A program made the translations under genes and the position numbers. 64,000 nt of DNA from Candidatus Contendibacter sp. (GTDB lineage Bacteria; Pseudomonadota; Gammaproteobacteria; Competibacterales; Competibacteraceae), in the NCBI GenBank assembly GCA_029624675.1, contig JARSSP010000050.1, positions 1 through 64,000 on the forward strand. The letters run 5' to 3'. Shown here piece after piece: positions 1-8,968 of the stretch (positions are counted from its first letter, which is position 1; each line of letters opens with the position of its first letter). Under the pieces are notes generated by a model, which saw nothing but the letters and a program-made list of their open reading frames with translations, did no database searches and was not told the DNA's origin.

Positions 1-50
<50 letters not shown>

Positions 51-139
51 TTCGCAAACTAACCGCTTCTGGCATCCCGTGGTTCCATACGGAATTGGGA
101 ATTTTATTTTTGAGCCTGGTTGACGTCAAGCCCATAATT

Positions 140-1588
140 TTAATTTCGCCGCCAGATCGTCCCCTCCGGCGTATCCTCAAGCACGATTCCGGCATCCTGC
201 AATAACGCGCGAATCCGGTCCGCTTCCGCCCAGTTCCTGGCTTTACGGGCGGCGGTGCGTTCGGCGATAAACCGATCAATCACAGTTTCCGAAAGAGCAT
301 GATCTAGCACGGAAGCAACGTTCGGCGAACCAATAGCGGAATCTTCATGACCTTTTGGAGCCACAATTCTGGCAGACAGTCCCTTAAGGAAAGCTTCTGG
401 ATCATCTTGCAACAATCCAAGCAGATCACCTAACCACCGCAAAACCATACCCAACCGCGCCGCCGCTACCTGGTCATCAACCCGCAGGCGATTGATCTCA
501 CGCGCCAGTTCGAACAATACCGCCAGCGCTTCGGGGGTATTGAAATCATCGTCCATCGCTTGTTCGAACCGAAGGCGCCAACTCTCCCCGATCGGAGCCT
601 CCACGACCGGCAAGCCACGCAACGCCGTGTACAAGCGAGTCAGCGACGACTTAGCGTGATCGAGATTTTCGTCCGAGTAGTTCAACGGCCCCCGGTAGTG
701 GCTGGACAGGATGAACAGCCGAACCACCTCGGGCTGATAGCGCCGCAAGACCTCGCGCACGGTGAAAAAGTTGCCCAGCGATTTGGACATCTTTTCGTCG
801 TCGACCTGGACGAAACCGTTGTGCATCCAGAGATTCACATACGGCTGGCCGCTAGCCGCCTCGGACTGAGCGATCTCGTTCTCGTGATGGGGAAACTTCA
901 GATCCATCCCGCCGCCGTGAATGTCGAAATGCGCCCCCAGGCAGCGGGTGGACATCGCCGAGCACTCGATATGCCAGCCGGGGCGGCCCGCACCCCACGG
1001 CGACGGCCAACTCGGCTCGCCGGGCTTGGCAGCCTTCCACAGTACGAAATCCAGCGGATCGTCTTTGGCTTCCTCAACCTCGACCCGGGCGCCAGCGCGC
1101 AAATCCTCCAACTTCTTGTTGGCCAGCCGCCCGTAGCGCTCAAAGCGGCTGACGTCGTAATACACGTCGCCAGCAGCCCCGACATAGGCGAAACCCTTGT
1201 CCAACAAGGTCTGGATCAAGGCGATCATGTCCGCGATGGACTCGGTGGCGCGCGGCTCGTGGGTCGGTGGCAAGATACCCAGAGCGGCCAGATCCTCGTT
1301 CATTGCGTCAATAAAGCGTGCGGTCAATGCCCGAAAATCCTCGCCGTTCTCCTCGGCGCGGCGGATGATTTTGTCATCGATGTCGGTGATGTTGCGCACG
1401 TAGGTCACGTCGTAACCCTTGGCGCGCAGCCAGCGCAGCACCACGTCGAACACCACCATGACCCGCGCATGACCCACGTGGCAATGATCGTAAACCGTCA
1501 TGCCGCAGACGTACATCCGCGCCTTGCCGGGTTCGATGGGCCGAAATTCCTCTTTTCGACGGGTCAGGCTGTTGAAAATTCGCAGCAT
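140..1588 (-). CDS. cysS: Cysteinyl-tRNA synthetase
   Basis: Class I aminoacyl-tRNA synthetase that charges tRNA-Cys with cysteine in the cytoplasm. The 482-residue length is close to the usual ~460. Near the N-terminus is [15 protein letters not shown], which holds the first zinc-ligand Cys and the HIGH-type motif (HVGH). Further on are the ECSAMS and [15 protein letters not shown] segments, which supply the other zinc ligands, and KMSKSLGN, the KMSKS loop. The C-terminal anticodon-binding part is complete and ends in GTIWRRN. The gene follows gltX on the same strand after 48 bases, so the two synthetase genes probably share a transcript. Identification is secure; the start at 1588 puts the catalytic fold at the expected distance from the N-terminus. 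Confidence 0.97.
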   Translation of the reverse strand: MLRIFNSLTRRKEEFRPIEPGKARMYVCGMTVYDHCHVGHARVMVVFDVVLRWLRAKGYDVTYVRNITDIDDKIIRRAEENGEDFRALTARFIDAMNEDLAALGILPPTHEPRATESIADMIALIQTLLDKGFAYVGAAGDVYYDVSRFERYGRLANKKLEDLRAGARVEVEEAKDDPLDFVLWKAAKPGEPSWPSPWGAGRPGWHIECSAMSTRCLGAHFDIHGGGMDLKFPHHENEIAQSEAASGQPYVNLWMHNGFVQVDDEKMSKSLGNFFTVREVLRRYQPEVVRLFILSSHYRGPLNYSDENLDHAKSSLTRLYTALRGLPVVEAPIGESWRLRFEQAMDDDFNTPEALAVLFELAREINRLRVDDQVAAARLGMVLRWLGDLLGLLQDDPEAFLKGLSARIVAPKGHEDSAIGSPNVASVLDHALSETVIDRFIAERTAARKARNWAEADRIRALLQDAGIVLEDTPEGTIWRRN

Positions 1589-1636
1589 GGACAGTTCTCT
1601 CAGGACAACGAACGATGGGTTACCAGGGTTCGCAAG

Positions 1637-3058
1637 CTAATGCTCGCTGGCCTGAACACAGGTCCGCAGGCGGTGGCGAACCTGCTCGGGCGCCATCAGG
1701 TCAATCACCCAGGCTAGCTCCGGCCCGTGGGTCTCGCCGGTCAGCGCCGCCCGCAAGGGCATGAACAAGTTCTTACCCTTCAAGCCGGTGCGTCGTTTCA
1801 GATCCTCGACCAGTGGTTGATACGCGGCACCGTGCTCGGCATACGCCGCCAAGGCATGGGTGAAAAAACCCGACCCCGCCGCCGACGCCGCCGCCCGACC
1901 GTCCGCGCTCGGGGTCCATTCCGCGCCAAACAGCCGCTCCGCCCAAAACACGGCGTCGGTGGGAAAGCGCAGGTTGGGCCGCACCGCGATGATGAACCGA
2001 TCCCGGTCGTCGGGCGGAACCCGTTCGTGAACCGCGGGACCCATCCAGTCCCACAGCCGCTCCGGGTCCGCGCGCCGCACCGCCTCGCTTTGCCAGTGCA
2101 GCAATTGAGCTTCGTCATAGCGGGCCGGGGCGCGGCCCAGATGCTCCAAGGCAAACCCGGCGGCCAGTTCCACTGGCTCCAGCCACTCGTCCCGGTCGTA
2201 GGCGTGGCCCAGCCGCGCCAGATAATTCAACAACGCCTCGGGCAGATAACCGGTGGCCCGCAACTCGCGCAGGCTGAGATCACCCTCACGCTTGGACAGC
2301 GGCCCACCGTCGGTTCCGACGATCAGCGCCAAGTGACCGTATTCAGGCGCGGGCAATTCCAGCGCCTCCAACAACAGCAACTGGCGCGGGGTATTGGCGA
2401 GATGGTCCTCGCCGCGCAGCACATGGGTAATCCCCATCAGCGCGTCATCCACGGCGTTGGCGAAGAAAAACTGGGGACTCCCATCCGCCCGACGGATGAC
2501 GAAATCACCGATGTCGTCGCTGGCGAAGCGCTGGGAACCGCGCACCCGGTCGGTGAATTCCACCATTCGCCCGGCCGGAACCCGGAAGCGGAGGGTCGGC
2601 GGCAAGCCCCGCTCTCGCCGTGCTTGCTGTTCAGCCGCGCTCAGCCGGGCGCAGGGGCCCGCATAGCGCGGTGGGCGACCCGCCGCTTGCTGGGCCTTGC
2701 GGCTCAGCGCCAATTCGGCTGGCGTGCAGAAACAGGGATAAACCTGACCCGAAGCTTCCAGCCGTTCATAGTACTCGGCGTAGATCGCCGCACGCTCTGA
2801 TTGGGCATAGGGCGCGTGCGGGCCACCCACTTCCGGCCCCTCCTCCCAGTCCAGCCTCAACCAGCGCAAGTCCTCCAGCAGGGCGGCCACATACTCCGGG
2901 CGGCTGCGCTCCAGGTCGGTATCCTCGACGCGCAGCACAAACCGGCCCTTCCAGCGCCGGGCCAATAGCGTGTTGAACAGGGCGGTGCGAACGTTGCCCA
3001 GGTGCAAATAGCCGGTGGGACTGGGCGCGAAGCGCGTTTTAACGGTTTCGGTGGTCAT
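1637..3058 (-). CDS. gltX: Glutamyl-tRNA synthetase
   Basis: Charges tRNA-Glu with glutamate; class I synthetase of 473 residues, the normal bacterial size. The HIGH motif is in FAPSPTGYLHLGNVRTALFN (HLGN) at about residues 10-29. A Cys-rich zinc-type segment (YPCFC...GPC) sits in the connective insertion. The KMSKS counterpart reads PLSKREGDLSL, where the family normally has KLSKR, so Leu-Ser-Lys-Arg is retained but the first Lys is Pro-Leu. The fold continues with LNYLARLGHAYDRDEW and an alpha-helical anticodon-binding domain. It is the first gene of a likely gltX-cysS operon. A non-discriminating form that also charges tRNA-Gln cannot be excluded from sequence alone. Confidence 0.96.
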   Translation of the reverse strand: MTTETVKTRFAPSPTGYLHLGNVRTALFNTLLARRWKGRFVLRVEDTDLERSRPEYVAALLEDLRWLRLDWEEGPEVGGPHAPYAQSERAAIYAEYYERLEASGQVYPCFCTPAELALSRKAQQAAGRPPRYAGPCARLSAAEQQARRERGLPPTLRFRVPAGRMVEFTDRVRGSQRFASDDIGDFVIRRADGSPQFFFANAVDDALMGITHVLRGEDHLANTPRQLLLLEALELPAPEYGHLALIVGTDGGPLSKREGDLSLRELRATGYLPEALLNYLARLGHAYDRDEWLEPVELAAGFALEHLGRAPARYDEAQLLHWQSEAVRRADPERLWDWMGPAVHERVPPDDRDRFIIAVRPNLRFPTDAVFWAERLFGAEWTPSADGRAAASAAGSGFFTHALAAYAEHGAAYQPLVEDLKRRTGLKGKNLFMPLRAALTGETHGPELAWVIDLMAPEQVRHRLRTCVQASEH

Positions 3059-3160
3059 AGACGGGGCATGGTAACGGAAAGCGCCTAGCCCGCCAAATCT
3101 GGCGGCGTGCGCCCGTACTGGCTATCATGCTTCCGTTATTCGTCACCAACCGACTCCCCA

Positions 3161-3799
3161 ATGCGTAAAATCACTCTGTTACTGACTGCAACTATCTTGG
3201 GCTGGACCAGCGGAAACGTTCTGGCCGGAACCCAGGTTCGGCTGGACACCAGTCTCGGCCCCATCACCCTGGAACTCGCCGACGACAAAGCGCCCAAGAC
3301 TGTCGAAAACTTCCTCGCCTACGCGCGGGAAGGCTTCTACAACGGCACGATCTTTCACCGGGTCATCGACGGCTTCATGATCCAGGGCGGTGGTTTCACC
3401 GCCGACTTCCAGCAAAAGCCGACCCATGCGCCGGTTAAGAACGAGGCCGACAACGGCCTGAAAAACCGGCGCGGCGCGGTGGCGATGGCTCGCACCAACG
3501 ATCCTCAGTCCGCTACCGCCCAGTTCTTCATCAACGTCAAGGACAATTCAGCGCTGGATTACCGGTCGCCCGACCCGCAAGGCTGGGGCTACGCCGTGTT
3601 CGGCCAAGTTGTCGCCGGCATGGAGGTCGTGGATAAAATCCGTCAGACGCCCACCGGCGTCGGCGGGCCAGGCAACCAATTTCGCGATGTCCCCCAAACC
3701 CCGGTGATCATTCAGTCCGTGACCGTGTTGCCGGCCACGCCTCCCGCCGCCGCGCCCGTCTCTCCCACTCCTGAACCAGCCAAGAAACCACCCACATGA
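3161..3799 (+). CDS. ppiA: Peptidyl-prolyl cis-trans isomerase (cyclophilin), exported
   Basis: Cyclophilin-type isomerase that speeds proline isomerisation during folding. The start chosen is ATG 3161, because it begins with [15 protein letters not shown], a basic N-terminus plus hydrophobic core, ending in a cleavage-like site around VLAGTQ; upstream in-frame ATG 3107 would bury this signal. The cyclophilin core shows [23 protein letters not shown], and the active-site region [13 protein letters not shown]. The C-terminal 25 residues are Ala/Pro-rich and probably disordered. The stop overlaps the start of the next cyclophilin gene by four bases (ATGA), so the pair is translationally coupled. 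The signal peptide predicts the periplasm. Confidence 0.93.
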   Translation: MRKITLLLTATILGWTSGNVLAGTQVRLDTSLGPITLELADDKAPKTVENFLAYAREGFYNGTIFHRVIDGFMIQGGGFTADFQQKPTHAPVKNEADNGLKNRRGAVAMARTNDPQSATAQFFINVKDNSALDYRSPDPQGWGYAVFGQVVAGMEVVDKIRQTPTGVGGPGNQFRDVPQTPVIIQSVTVLPATPPAAAPVSPTPEPAKKPPT

Positions 3800-4293
3800 T
3801 CAAACTACACACCACGCTTGGCGTCATCAGCCTGGAACTGGATCACGCCCGCGCCCCGGCCACCGCCGCCAATTTTCTCCAATATACTCGCGAGGGATTC
3901 TACGACGGCACCCTGTTTCATCGGGTGATCCCCAACTTCATGATCCAGGGCGGCGGCCTCGGTCCGGACATGAACCAGAAGCCGGCCCGTCCGTCCATTC
4001 GCAACGAAGCCGACAACGGTCTGAAAAATCAGACTGGAACCGTCGCCATGGCGCGTACCTCCGACCCCCATTCCGCCACCTCGCAATTTTTCATCAACCT
4101 GAAGGACAACGACTTCCTCGACCATCGCGGTCAGACCAGCCAGGGGTGGGGCTATTGCGTGTTCGGCCGGGTAGTGGACGGCATGGATGTGGTCAACGCC
4201 ATCGCCAAGGTGGTCACCACATCCCGGCGTGGCCATCAGGACGTGCCAGTCGAAAACGTGCTCATCGAGAAAACCGAAGTGATCGGCGAATAG
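3796..4293 (+). CDS. ppiB: Peptidyl-prolyl cis-trans isomerase (cyclophilin), cytoplasmic
   Basis: Second cyclophilin, 165 residues, beginning directly with [16 protein letters not shown] and lacking any signal peptide, hence predicted cytoplasmic. It carries the same core as its neighbour: [48 protein letters not shown] and [17 protein letters not shown]. Its length and ending match the E. coli PpiB class. The gene starts inside the stop codon of the exported paralogue and is followed four bases later by lpxH, so ppiA-ppiB-lpxH form one tight operon. This ppiB-lpxH order is common in gammaproteobacteria. Confidence 0.95.
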   Translation: MIKLHTTLGVISLELDHARAPATAANFLQYTREGFYDGTLFHRVIPNFMIQGGGLGPDMNQKPARPSIRNEADNGLKNQTGTVAMARTSDPHSATSQFFINLKDNDFLDHRGQTSQGWGYCVFGRVVDGMDVVNAIAKVVTTSRRGHQDVPVENVLIEKTEVIGE

Positions 4294-4297
4294 CTCC

Positions 4298-5029
4298 GTG
4301 ACCACGCTGTTTATCTCCGATTTGCACCTGGAATCGACGCGCCCCGCCATCACCACCCTGTTCCTGGATTTCCTGGAACGGCGGGCGCGACACGCCGAGG
4401 CGCTGTACATTCTGGGCGATCTGTTCGAGGCGTGGATCGGCGATGACGACGACGCGGAACCGGGCGGAGTGGTCGCGGCCGCCCTACGCACCCTGACCGA
4501 TCAGGGTGTTCCCACGTACTTTCTGCACGGCAACCGCGACTTCCTGCTTGGCGAGCGCTTCGCTGCCGCCAGCGGGATTCAACTGCTGCCAGAAAGCTGG
4601 GTGATCAAGTTGGCGGGCGAGCGGGTATTGTTGCTGCACGGCGATACCCTATGCACCGACGACATCGAGTATCAGGCATTTCGCGCCCAGGTTCGCGATC
4701 CCGCCTGGCGGGCGCGGACCCTGGCCCTGCCGCTAACGCAACGGCGGGCGCTGGCCAGCCAGTTGCGGGAAACCAGTCAGCAAGCCACCCAGCAAAAAGC
4801 CGCCGACATCACCGATGTCAATCCCGCCGCCGTGGATCAAGTACTGCGCGCGCAGGGTGTCCATCGCCTAATTCACGGCCATACCCACCGGCCCGCGATT
4901 CATCATTGGAGCCTTGATGGTCAACCGGCGCGGCGGGCGGTGCTGGGCGACTGGCGCGATCAGGGCAGCGTTCTGGTTTGCGACGCGGCGGGTTGGCGGC
5001 TGGAACCCCTCCCATTGTCCGGCGCCTGA
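4298..5029 (+). CDS. lpxH: UDP-2,3-diacylglucosamine diphosphatase (lipid A synthesis)
   Basis: Metallophosphoesterase that hydrolyses UDP-2,3-diacylglucosamine to lipid X and UMP, the fourth step of the Raetz lipid A pathway, at the inner face of the cytoplasmic membrane. It starts with GTG at 4298, four bases after ppiB. The calcineurin-like metal motifs are all present: ISDLHLE (DxH), GDLFEAW (GDxxE), HGNRDFLLG (GNHD-type), LLLHGDTLC and IHGHTHRPAIH (GHxH). The 243-residue length fits the LpxH family. Its presence implies a Gram-negative outer membrane with lipid A. Confidence 0.95.
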   Translation: MTTLFISDLHLESTRPAITTLFLDFLERRARHAEALYILGDLFEAWIGDDDDAEPGGVVAAALRTLTDQGVPTYFLHGNRDFLLGERFAAASGIQLLPESWVIKLAGERVLLLHGDTLCTDDIEYQAFRAQVRDPAWRARTLALPLTQRRALASQLRETSQQATQQKAADITDVNPAAVDQVLRAQGVHRLIHGHTHRPAIHHWSLDGQPARRAVLGDWRDQGSVLVCDAAGWRLEPLPLSGA

Positions 5030-5033
5030 GGCA

Positions 5034-5564
5034 ATGATCCTGCTCCGCCCTTCCCACCCCCGGTGGGTCTCGTTCGATCCACCGGACGCGTTCGCGGCCC
5101 TGATGGATCTGTACGAGCGCAACTACATCAATATCCGCCGCTTGCTACCGGTCATGCCACCCGCGCGAGTGAAGTGCGTGTCGCGGGCGTCCGGCGCCCT
5201 GGACTTACATCTGTGCGTGACCGAGCGCTGCCGCTACACCACCGAACTGATCTTGACCTACCAGTTCGATCAGGATGACGGATCGACCATCGCCGAGCCC
5301 AACCTGTGGATTCGGGTCTATCACGATGCCCGTCAAGCCGAGGTAGTGGCCGCTCAGCCGCGTCACTGTCCGACCTTCGCCATCGATGTTCTGGCCCACC
5401 ACCGGCCCGAGCGCATTCACCGATCCACCCGCTGGCGGATCAACCGTTTTCTCTACAAATGGCTGGGCTACTGCCTGCATCAAGGCCACCGCTTCGCCAC
5501 CGGTCCCGACCACTGGGTCCAAGAGATGCTTTCAACGACCCCCAGCAAACCAACTCCAAGCTAA
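5034..5564 (+). CDS. DUF1249 family protein (YqiB-like)
   Basis: The reading frame is open from 4914, but the ATG at 5034, four bases after lpxH, is the likely start, giving 176 residues; the earlier part overlaps lpxH. The protein shows the pattern LMDLYERNYINIRRLLP near its N-terminus, then a beta-rich middle (LDLHLCVTERCRYTTELILTY) and a conserved-looking RIHRSTRWRINRFLYKWLGYCL stretch toward the end. These resemble the DUF1249/YqiB family of gammaproteobacteria, which has no proven biochemical function. It is probably the last gene of the ppiA-ppiB-lpxH transcript. I assign family only, from memory of its pattern. Confidence 0.75.
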   Translation: MILLRPSHPRWVSFDPPDAFAALMDLYERNYINIRRLLPVMPPARVKCVSRASGALDLHLCVTERCRYTTELILTYQFDQDDGSTIAEPNLWIRVYHDARQAEVVAAQPRHCPTFAIDVLAHHRPERIHRSTRWRINRFLYKWLGYCLHQGHRFATGPDHWVQEMLSTTPSKPTPS

Positions 5565-5680
5565 CCCATCGAAAAATATTCTTAACCTCATTTTTCATCA
5601 TAAAGAGACGCAAGGTTTTCGCACGGTCTCAAAAATCCCCCTGAGAAATTCACGAAAATATTTAGGTCTTATCCCACCGA

Positions 5681-5711
5681 TTAGTTGACTATATTGATTG
5701 GTTAATATAGT
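5681..5711 (+). promoter_or_regulatory. Candidate iscR promoter with a degenerate type 1 IscR box
   Basis: The 200-base gap before iscR is AT-rich. Bases 5681-5705 match the left half of the type 1 IscR consensus (ATASYYGACTRWWWYAGTCRRSTAT) well, including GTTGACTATATT, and the right half only partly (GATTGG in place of AGTCRR). TTGACT at 5685-5690 and TATAGT at 5706-5711 could act as -35 and -10 with a short 15-base spacer, so the box would overlap the core promoter. This is the arrangement expected for autorepression by holo-IscR. The match is by eye and the degenerate half lowers certainty. Confidence 0.5.
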
Positions 5712-5765
5712 TTCCCCATGCAATAGTCAGGATTTCCCGGAAACATCACCTTGTGGAGCAATGCC

Positions 5766-6248
5766 ATGAGACTATCAACCAAGGGCCGTTACGCAGTGAC
5801 CGCCATGATGCATTTAGCCATTCATGATCGCTACGGTCCCGTGACGCTGGCGGAAATTTCCCAGTGCCAAGGGATTTCGCTGTCCTACCTGGAGCAATTG
5901 TTCGCCAAGTTGCGCAAGCGCGCTTTGGTGGAAGGCGTTCGTGGACCCGGCGGTGGCTACCGGCTGTCGCGTTCCCCAGATCAAGTCACGGTCGCGGACA
6001 TCATCACCGCCGTGGACGAACGGCTGGACGCCACCCGCTGCTGCGGCAACGAGAATTGCCAGGGAGGTCGGCGTTGTCTGACTCACGAATTGTGGACCGA
6101 TCTCAGCCGCCAGATTTTCACTTTTCTGGAAAGCATTACCCTGGCGCAGTTCGTCGAACGTCCGGCTGTCTTCGAAGTGGTGCATCGCCAGAACAGCCGG
6201 CGGCGCGATCGTTCCTCCGAACGTTTCATCGCGCCTGCCCTGATGTGA
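5766..6248 (+). CDS. iscR: Fe-S cluster assembly transcriptional regulator IscR
   Basis: Rrf2-family winged-helix regulator, 160 residues from ATG 5766 (an ATG 15 bases upstream is less likely because family members begin [14 protein letters not shown]). The helix-turn-helix segment [21 protein letters not shown] is followed by [19 protein letters not shown], the wing. The cluster-binding region reads [13 protein letters not shown] with a downstream LTHELW, giving three cysteines and a histidine in the E. coli IscR arrangement. IscR senses cellular [2Fe-2S] status and represses isc genes when loaded. Immediately downstream is a cysteine desulfurase, but scaffold genes are missing. The C-terminus is longer and more basic than in E. 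coli. Confidence 0.93.
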   Translation: MRLSTKGRYAVTAMMHLAIHDRYGPVTLAEISQCQGISLSYLEQLFAKLRKRALVEGVRGPGGGYRLSRSPDQVTVADIITAVDERLDATRCCGNENCQGGRRCLTHELWTDLSRQIFTFLESITLAQFVERPAVFEVVHRQNSRRRDRSSERFIAPALM

Positions 6249-6282
6249 TTGGACGTCACGGATCCCTATCCGCCACGATGTA

Positions 6283-7503
6283 ATGGAATGGCCGATCTAT
6301 CTGGATTACGCGGCAACCACGCCGATGGATCCGCGGGTTGCCGCCGTTCTAGGTCAATGCCTCAGCCGGGATGGCTGCTTCGGTAATCCTTCTTCCAGCA
6401 CCCACATCTTGGGCCGGGCAGCAGCGCGCGCGGTTGAATCCGCCCGCGACCATGTCGCCGCCTTGCTTAACGCCGATCCACGCGAAATCATCTGGGCCTC
6501 CGGCGCCACCGAGGCCAATAACCTTGCCCTGTTTGGCGTCATGCGCGCCTATGCTCGCAAGGGCCGGCACCTGGTCACCAGCCAAACCGAGCACAAGGCC
6601 GTGCTCGACGTTTGCCGGCGGCTGGAGCGGGAGGGCTGTACAGTTGCGTACCTTGCCCCGGAATCGGATGGACTGATCGCGCCGGAGCAGGTCGCAGCGG
6701 CGCTGCGGCCCGACACCGTGCTGGTGTCGCTGATGCACGTCAACAACGAAACTGGCGTGGTTCAGGATTTGGCCGCCATTGGCGCCATCACCCGTTCACG
6801 CAACGTTTTACTGCACGTGGACGCCGCCCAGGGTGCCGGCAAGCTGCCGGTCGATCTAAAAGCGCTGCCAGTGGATTTGCTGAGCCTGAGCGCGCACAAG
6901 CTGTACGGCCCCAAGGGCATTGGCGCGCTCTACGTCCGCCAGCGGCCGAGCCGGGTGCGGCTGGAACCGTTGCTGTACGGCGGCGGTCAGGAACGCGGCC
7001 TGCGCGCCGGGACTCTGCCCACCCACCAAATCGCGGCGATGGGCGAAGCCTGCCGCATTGCCCATGAGAACATGACCCCCGAGCAGAATCGGATTCGGAC
7101 ACTGCGCGACCGGCTGTGGCAAGGATTGGCGACGTTGGACAATGTCGAGTTGAACGGCCATCCCGAACACAACGTGGCCGGCATTCTCAACGTCAGCTTC
7201 GTCGGCATCGCCGCCGAGGCGTTGCTGACGGCGTTGCCGGAGATCGCGGTCGCCACCGGCTCCGCCTGCACTTCCGCTAGCCATGAACCGTCGCACGTAC
7301 TGCGGGCGATAGGTCGCGACGCTTTCCAGGCGCGCGGCGCGGTCCGCTTCAGCCTGGGCCGCTTCACCACGGTTGAAGAGATCGACTACACCGTTGAAGC
7401 GGTTGGCGCGGCGGTGAACCGGTTGCGGGACTTGTCGCCGCTGTGGGAACCGCAGCGGCGGGGACTGGACCAGCGCGCGGTGGACTGGGCGGCGACGCCG
7501 TAA
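6283..7503 (+). CDS. iscS: Cysteine desulfurase (IscS/NifS family)
   Basis: PLP enzyme that removes sulfur from cysteine and passes persulfide to Fe-S scaffolds and thio-modification enzymes. The 406 residues begin MEWPIYLDYAATTPMDPRV, the standard opening. HVDAAQGAGK, then SLSAHKLYGPKGIGALYV contains the PLP lysine. The mobile catalytic loop GSACTSASHEPSHVLRAIG carries the active-site Cys, and its length is that of group I (IscS/NifS) enzymes, not SufS. The gene follows iscR by 34 bases and is presumably under its control. Unusually, iscU, iscA, hscBA and fdx do not follow: the next genes run convergent on the minus strand. Confidence 0.93.
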   Translation: MEWPIYLDYAATTPMDPRVAAVLGQCLSRDGCFGNPSSSTHILGRAAARAVESARDHVAALLNADPREIIWASGATEANNLALFGVMRAYARKGRHLVTSQTEHKAVLDVCRRLEREGCTVAYLAPESDGLIAPEQVAAALRPDTVLVSLMHVNNETGVVQDLAAIGAITRSRNVLLHVDAAQGAGKLPVDLKALPVDLLSLSAHKLYGPKGIGALYVRQRPSRVRLEPLLYGGGQERGLRAGTLPTHQIAAMGEACRIAHENMTPEQNRIRTLRDRLWQGLATLDNVELNGHPEHNVAGILNVSFVGIAAEALLTALPEIAVATGSACTSASHEPSHVLRAIGRDAFQARGAVRFSLGRFTTVEEIDYTVEAVGAAVNRLRDLSPLWEPQRRGLDQRAVDWAATP

Positions 7504-7544
7504 CCTGTTGAGCGTGAGGTACGGCCAATTGCGCCGCGCCAGCT

Positions 7545-7793
7545 TCATTCACGCTTCTTGGGCTTGGAAGTCATCGGATTTGCAGGATGACCGGGAGGAC
7601 GAGGAGGAGACCCAACCTGCGCCAGGGATTCGCGCGAGAGCGTCAACACCGTTAGCGTGGGCGCGACATACTTGGCTCCCCTGCCCAAGGTCTTGAAAAA
7701 TTCTCGGCGTTGTGGGTCCTCGGCGACGGGAACGATTTCCATCGGCAAAGTCGAGTCGGACATTGGACCACGGTCTAAATCTTCAGGGATCAT
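7545..7793 (-). CDS. Small protein with twin-arginine-like segment; possible modified-peptide precursor
   Basis: An 82-residue protein, unrecognised. Its start overlaps the stop of the PqqD-HprK gene in ATGA, so it is translationally coupled; an internal Met at residue 11 could be an alternative start. Residues 29-34 read RREFFK, like a twin-arginine motif, followed by a mildly hydrophobic GAKYVAPTLTVLTLS and then a Pro/Gly-rich basic tail (GSPPRPPGHP, ending KPKKRE). The hydrophobic run is short and interrupted, so real Tat export is uncertain. Small genes of this shape next to PqqD-domain genes make me consider a precursor peptide for modification, with the tail as the possible core. That role is inference; there is no Cys or Ser/Thr-rich core to suggest a modification chemistry. 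Confidence 0.7.
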   Translation of the reverse strand: MIPEDLDRGPMSDSTLPMEIVPVAEDPQRREFFKTLGRGAKYVAPTLTVLTLSRESLAQVGSPPRPPGHPANPMTSKPKKRE

Positions 7794-8968
7794 AATAATT
7801 CCCCCAATTCTGCTCTTGAAAAGGATTTGTTAAGTAGAAGCCCTCGAACAGTGGCGACGGCTTCGGCCAGGTCGTCGTAGGTCAAGATATAGGCGGGCCT
7901 CTCACCCAGCCAAGCGACGAAGGCGCTCACCTCGGCGGGCGCCAGGGGCTGAGGCAACAAAGTGTCGGCGGCCATCAAATACTGAAGCGCCACGGTAGCC
8001 GCGATCGGTTGCAGCGTCGTTGCGCCACCGGGAACGTAGCGTGGAAAAACCAGGCAGCGCACCGGCCAGGAGCGATTCGGGTCGGTGGATGGGGGAATCA
8101 GATAACGCACCGGCTGCCCCCAGCGGTGATAAATCGGCCACGTTTCGAGCGCGGGATAGGACGCGGCCAACACGGGCCAACTGCCGGGTTTCAGACACAG
8201 GGGACCAGGTAGGGGGACGATCTGGCCATTATCCCGCCGCAGGGGGATGGTCTCATCGCCCAGGTACTCAAAGCCAGACTGAAGCAATGCGGCGGCCAGG
8301 GTGGTTTTACCGCTGCCGCTCAGCCCCGGCAGCACGACGCAGGAAGCGCCATCGCCGAGGGCCGCTGCGTGAAACACAGCCAGCCAGGGAATCTGGTGGC
8401 AGGCGTATTCGACGATCCGGTGCAGCATGGAGTGGATTAGCTCATCTTTCGAAGCACCGCCCAAGCAGGCCACTCCATCCTGATGCCATTCATACGCAGT
8501 TCCCGTTCTACGTACCTCGAACGTGGTCTGGAAACCAGCCGTATTCTTCGCCACCCAGTGTTGCAGCAAGGGATGCAGGCATTGATAAAGCACTGGTTCG
8601 CCGTAGCGAATCCGAAAAATCGTACCGGCAAGGCGGTAGACGCCTTCCGCCGCCGCTTCCGACCCCGGTGAAGTGGTAACAGGAATGGCGTTCGGATGAA
8701 CGTCGCCGAACTGGAAGTCGAGCAACCCTTCCCGTCTCCAATCCGCCAGCGCCGTAGCCACGTCTCGACCCGCCTGATCGGTGGCGATGTCGAACCGCTG
8801 GGCGAGTCGAGTAGCGATGGTGGCGGGTGGCAAACCGCTAGCGTAATCGGTCCAGATATCGCTGGCGGTGGCGTTGAGCACGAACAGGCGGTTGACGCCC
8901 GGCCGCATCAGCACCAAACCATCCGCCAGCGGAAACGTCACGAGTCGAGGGCGGTCGCTAGCGTCCAC
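7790..8968 (-). CDS. PqqD-like domain fused to HprK-like kinase domain
   Basis: A 392-residue two-part protein. Residues 1-90 (LFVLNATASDIWTDYASG..., then a helical stretch to DWRREGLLDFQ) resemble PqqD/RiPP-recognition-element winged helices, which bind precursor peptides. Residues 110-390 resemble the HPr kinase-like fold: FHAAAL at about 199-204, Walker A GLSGSGKT at 215-222, and GDET at 237-240 at the position of acidic catalytic residues. HprK-type proteins phosphorylate Ser or act on phosphate; the substrate here is unknown. It sits between a secreted peptidase and a small peptide gene, overlapping them by 11 and 4 bases. I infer that it binds or phosphorylates the small protein. Related PqqD/HprK proteins also occur in exopolysaccharide loci, so alternatives remain. 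Confidence 0.8.
   Translation of the reverse strand: MDASDRPRLVTFPLADGLVLMRPGVNRLFVLNATASDIWTDYASGLPPATIATRLAQRFDIATDQAGRDVATALADWRREGLLDFQFGDVHPNAIPVTTSPGSEAAAEGVYRLAGTIFRIRYGEPVLYQCLHPLLQHWVAKNTAGFQTTFEVRRTGTAYEWHQDGVACLGGASKDELIHSMLHRIVEYACHQIPWLAVFHAAALGDGASCVVLPGLSGSGKTTLAAALLQSGFEYLGDETIPLRRDNGQIVPLPGPLCLKPGSWPVLAASYPALETWPIYHRWGQPVRYLIPPSTDPNRSWPVRCLVFPRYVPGGATTLQPIAATVALQYLMAADTLLPQPLAPAEVSAFVAWLGERPAYILTYDDLAEAVATVRGLLLNKSFSRAELGELL

Noticed and set aside
7504..7544. Terminator between iscS and the small-protein gene
   Set aside because: No stem of useful length followed by T bases; only a 41-base convergent gap.
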